Below are positions 4,238 to 5,783 of a DNA stretch of 5,783 nt, in pieces. Where the stretch lies: the NCBI GenBank assembly GCA_024689525.1, contig JAILDI010000160.1, forward strand, positions 1-5,783, given 5' to 3'. The stretch is from Bacteroidales bacterium. GTDB taxonomy: Bacteria > Bacteroidota > Bacteroidia > Bacteroidales > UBA932. Each line of letters opens with the position of its first letter. Position 1 is the stretch's first letter. The translations under genes were made by a program, and so were the position numbers. The notes under the pieces were generated by a model. It did not search any database. It was not told where the DNA came from and saw only the letters and a list, made by a program, of their open reading frames with translations.

Positions 4238-5563
4238 TTAAATGAAGATATACTTGCAGATGAACAGCGCGGCGAGCACCCACATCGTGACTGAGATTTC
4301 CTTGAACTTGCCGCTGATGGCGTGGCAGAGGACGTAGGAGATCACGCCGAGGAGGATACCGTCGGAGATGCTGTAGGCAAGGGGCATCATAATGATGGTG
4401 ATGAAGGCGGGGATGGCCTTGCGGTAGTCGTCCCAGTGGATGGTCTTGATGGACGGCATCATCATCACGCCCACGATGATGAGGGCGGGTGCGGTGGCTG
4501 CGCCGGGGATGGCCAGGAAGATGGGGCTGAAGAACAGGGCCAGGGCGAAGAGAACGGCCGTGGAGAAGGCAGTGAGGCCGGTGCGGCCGCCTTCGCCTAC
4601 GCCGGATGCGCTCTCCACGTAGGTCGTCGTGGTGGAGGTGCCGAAGCAGGCACCGGCGACGGTAGCGATTGAATCGGCAAGGAACATCTTCTCCACGCCT
4701 TCAATCTTGTCGCTGCCCTTCTCGATGAGGCCCGCACCCTGATGCACGCCGATGATGGTGCCCATAGTGTCGAACATGTCGATGAACAGGAAGGTGAATA
4801 CCACGGCCAGCATGTCCCAGCTGAGGATGCTGCCCCATTCGAACTTGCAGAAGATGGGGGAGAGGCTTGCAGGCAGCGAGACCACGCCTTTCGGGAGGGT
4901 GGTAACCGCAGCGCCGGTGGCGGGATCCTTGATGAACAGGCCGATCACCGCAGTGATGAGGATGCCCCAGAGCATTCCGCCGCGGATCTTTGCCATAACC
5001 AGACCGGCTGTGATGAACAGGCCGATGATGCCTACGAGCGCGGTGCCGTGGGTGATGTCGCCCAGGCTCACGAGAGTGGCGTCATTGTTGGCGATGATGC
5101 CGGCGTTCTGCATGCCGATGAAGGCGATGAACAGGCCGATACCAGCGCCAATAGCCTTCTTGAGCGTGCCGGGGATGGAATTGATGAGCCACGAGCGCAC
5201 CTTTGTAAGGGTGAGGATGATGAACAGCAAACCCTCGATGAACACTGCTGTGAGGGCGAACTGCCAGCTGTGGCCCATGCCAAGGCACACGGTGAATACG
5301 AAGAAGGCGTTCAGGCCCATGCCGGGGGCCAGGGCGAAAGGCTTCTTGGCGAAGAGTGCCATCACCAGCGTACCCACGATGGCGGCCAAGGCGGTTGCGG
5401 TGAACACCGCGCCGCCGGGCATGTCAAGGGCGCTGAAGATTCCGGGGTTGACGGCCAGGATATAGGCCATCGTGAGGAAAGTGGTAAGTCCTGCGAGTAT
5501 TTCGGTACGCACCGAGTTCTTCGAGCTGTCGAACCCGAAGAGTTTTTCAAAGAAAGGCTTCAT
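4238..5563 (-). CDS. NCS2-family purine permease, AzgA type (adenine/guanine/hypoxanthine)
   Basis: This 441-residue integral inner-membrane protein has many hydrophobic segments and the signatures of the AzgA-like branch of NCS2 transporters (COG2252). These are the N-terminal RTEILAGLTTFLTMAYIL (19-36) with VNP (38-40), APGMGLNAFF (79-88), FLFIDMFDTMGTIIGV (258-273) and the substrate-region motif GTSTTTTYVESASGVGEGG (308-326). Characterised relatives (E. coli AdeP/GhxP, B. subtilis PbuG/PbuO) are proton-driven purine-base importers; which base is moved cannot be read from the sequence. Length is normal and the frame intact. The start at 5563 has a strong GGGAGGG (5571-5577) 7 nt upstream. 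Only 14 nt separate it from the stop of the DUF5020 gene, so both should share one transcript whose promoter is outside the window. It ends facing the glmM operon, with hairpins between. Confidence 0.92.
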   Translation of the reverse strand: MKPFFEKLFGFDSSKNSVRTEILAGLTTFLTMAYILAVNPGIFSALDMPGGAVFTATALAAIVGTLVMALFAKKPFALAPGMGLNAFFVFTVCLGMGHSWQFALTAVFIEGLLFIILTLTKVRSWLINSIPGTLKKAIGAGIGLFIAFIGMQNAGIIANNDATLVSLGDITHGTALVGIIGLFITAGLVMAKIRGGMLWGILITAVIGLFIKDPATGAAVTTLPKGVVSLPASLSPIFCKFEWGSILSWDMLAVVFTFLFIDMFDTMGTIIGVHQGAGLIEKGSDKIEGVEKMFLADSIATVAGACFGTSTTTTYVESASGVGEGGRTGLTAFSTAVLFALALFFSPIFLAIPGAATAPALIIVGVMMMPSIKTIHWDDYRKAIPAFITIIMMPLAYSISDGILLGVISYVLCHAISGKFKEISVTMWVLAALFICKYIFI

Positions 5564-5577
5564 TGTCTATCCCTCCC

Positions 5578-5783
5578 TTAGAAGATCCACTTGGTGCCGA
5601 TGCAGGGATTACACATGAATCCGTAATGACCGGCAAAGTTCACGGAAAGCTCTACCTCGCCGCCGACGTGGAGGTTATCGACGCCGAAGAGTTTGCCCAC
5701 ATTGTACCAGAGCTGAGGCTCGGAGAGGATGGAGAACTTGGTCTTGTAAGGATTGAACGGGTCGTCAGTATTGACAAACTGGC
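5578..5783 (-). CDS. DUF5020 family outer-membrane beta-barrel protein, C-terminal part (partial)
   Basis: The last 67 codons are present; the 5' part lies beyond the window. The translation includes FSILSEPQLWYNVGKL, then DNLHVGGEVELSVNFAG, and ends NPCIGTKWIF. The alternating strand pattern with a terminal Phe is typical of outer-membrane barrels recognised by the BAM machinery, and SEPQLWYN / GGEVELSxNF / KWxF agree with DUF5020 proteins of Bacteroidales as I remember them; these have been compared with Tsx-like nucleoside channels. Being directly upstream of a purine permease, it may bring nucleosides or bases across the outer membrane. The barrel call is firm; the DUF5020 call is likely; the substrate is inference. 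Confidence 0.75.
   Translation of the reverse strand, partial: QFVNTDDPFNPYKTKFSILSEPQLWYNVGKLFGVDNLHVGGEVELSVNFAGHYGFMCNPCIGTKWIF

Noticed and set aside
4742..5581. Long antisense open frame opposite the purine permease (about 279 codons)
   Set aside because: Low-complexity Glu/Asp/Gly/His-rich translation, a mirror of the GC-rich permease codons; the permease frame has clear family motifs.

Overview
The window looks like chromosomal DNA of a member of the Bacteroidales, with GC-rich genes separated by AT-rich spacers. Two spacers carry the Bacteroidetes promoter signature TTTG...TAnnTTTG, most start codons lack a Shine-Dalgarno sequence, and the proteins (FtsX-like permease tails, a DUF5020 outer-membrane protein, a DUF1343 protein, a Bacteroidales-type GlmM) fit that order. 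I cannot place it below order level.

Layout. Bases 2-49 are the last codons of an FtsX/MacB-like ABC permease (+). A small lipoprotein (200-607, +) follows, preceded by a hairpin and a possible 19-residue upstream ORF with a strong Shine-Dalgarno sequence. The lipoprotein converges, across a REP-like palindrome and a bidirectional hairpin terminator, on a leftward toxin-antitoxin-like pair: a 52-residue antitoxin-like protein (1126-1284, -) and a GNAT acetyltransferase that appears shortened at its N-terminus (705-1109, -). Upstream of that pair lie its promoter, an isolated rightward intrinsic terminator, and then a second FtsX-permease C-terminal tail (about 1430-1552) with no gene body. 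The 1.4-kb block between the two paralogous tails therefore looks like accessory DNA, or the scar of a rearranged tandem permease array.

From 1584 the window is conventional. A good Bacteroidetes promoter drives glmM (1639-3054, +; phosphoglucosamine mutase). One base after its stop begins a signal-less, divergent DUF1343/NamZ-family protein (3056-4123, +). The pair plausibly links amino-sugar supply with muropeptide or MurNAc handling. A run of three adjacent hairpins ends this operon and separates it from a convergent leftward operon. That operon consists of a DUF5020 outer-membrane beta-barrel (C-terminal part, 5578-5783, -) followed 14 nt later by an AzgA-type NCS2 purine permease (4238-5563, -), a plausible outer- plus inner-membrane nucleobase/nucleoside uptake route.

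I found no rRNA, tRNA, CRISPR array, transposase or convincing wholly new system. The most unusual points are the permease remnant beside an isolated terminator, the truncated GNAT of the toxin-antitoxin-like pair, the leader ORF overlapping the lipoprotein start, and the divergent DUF1343 protein coupled to glmM.
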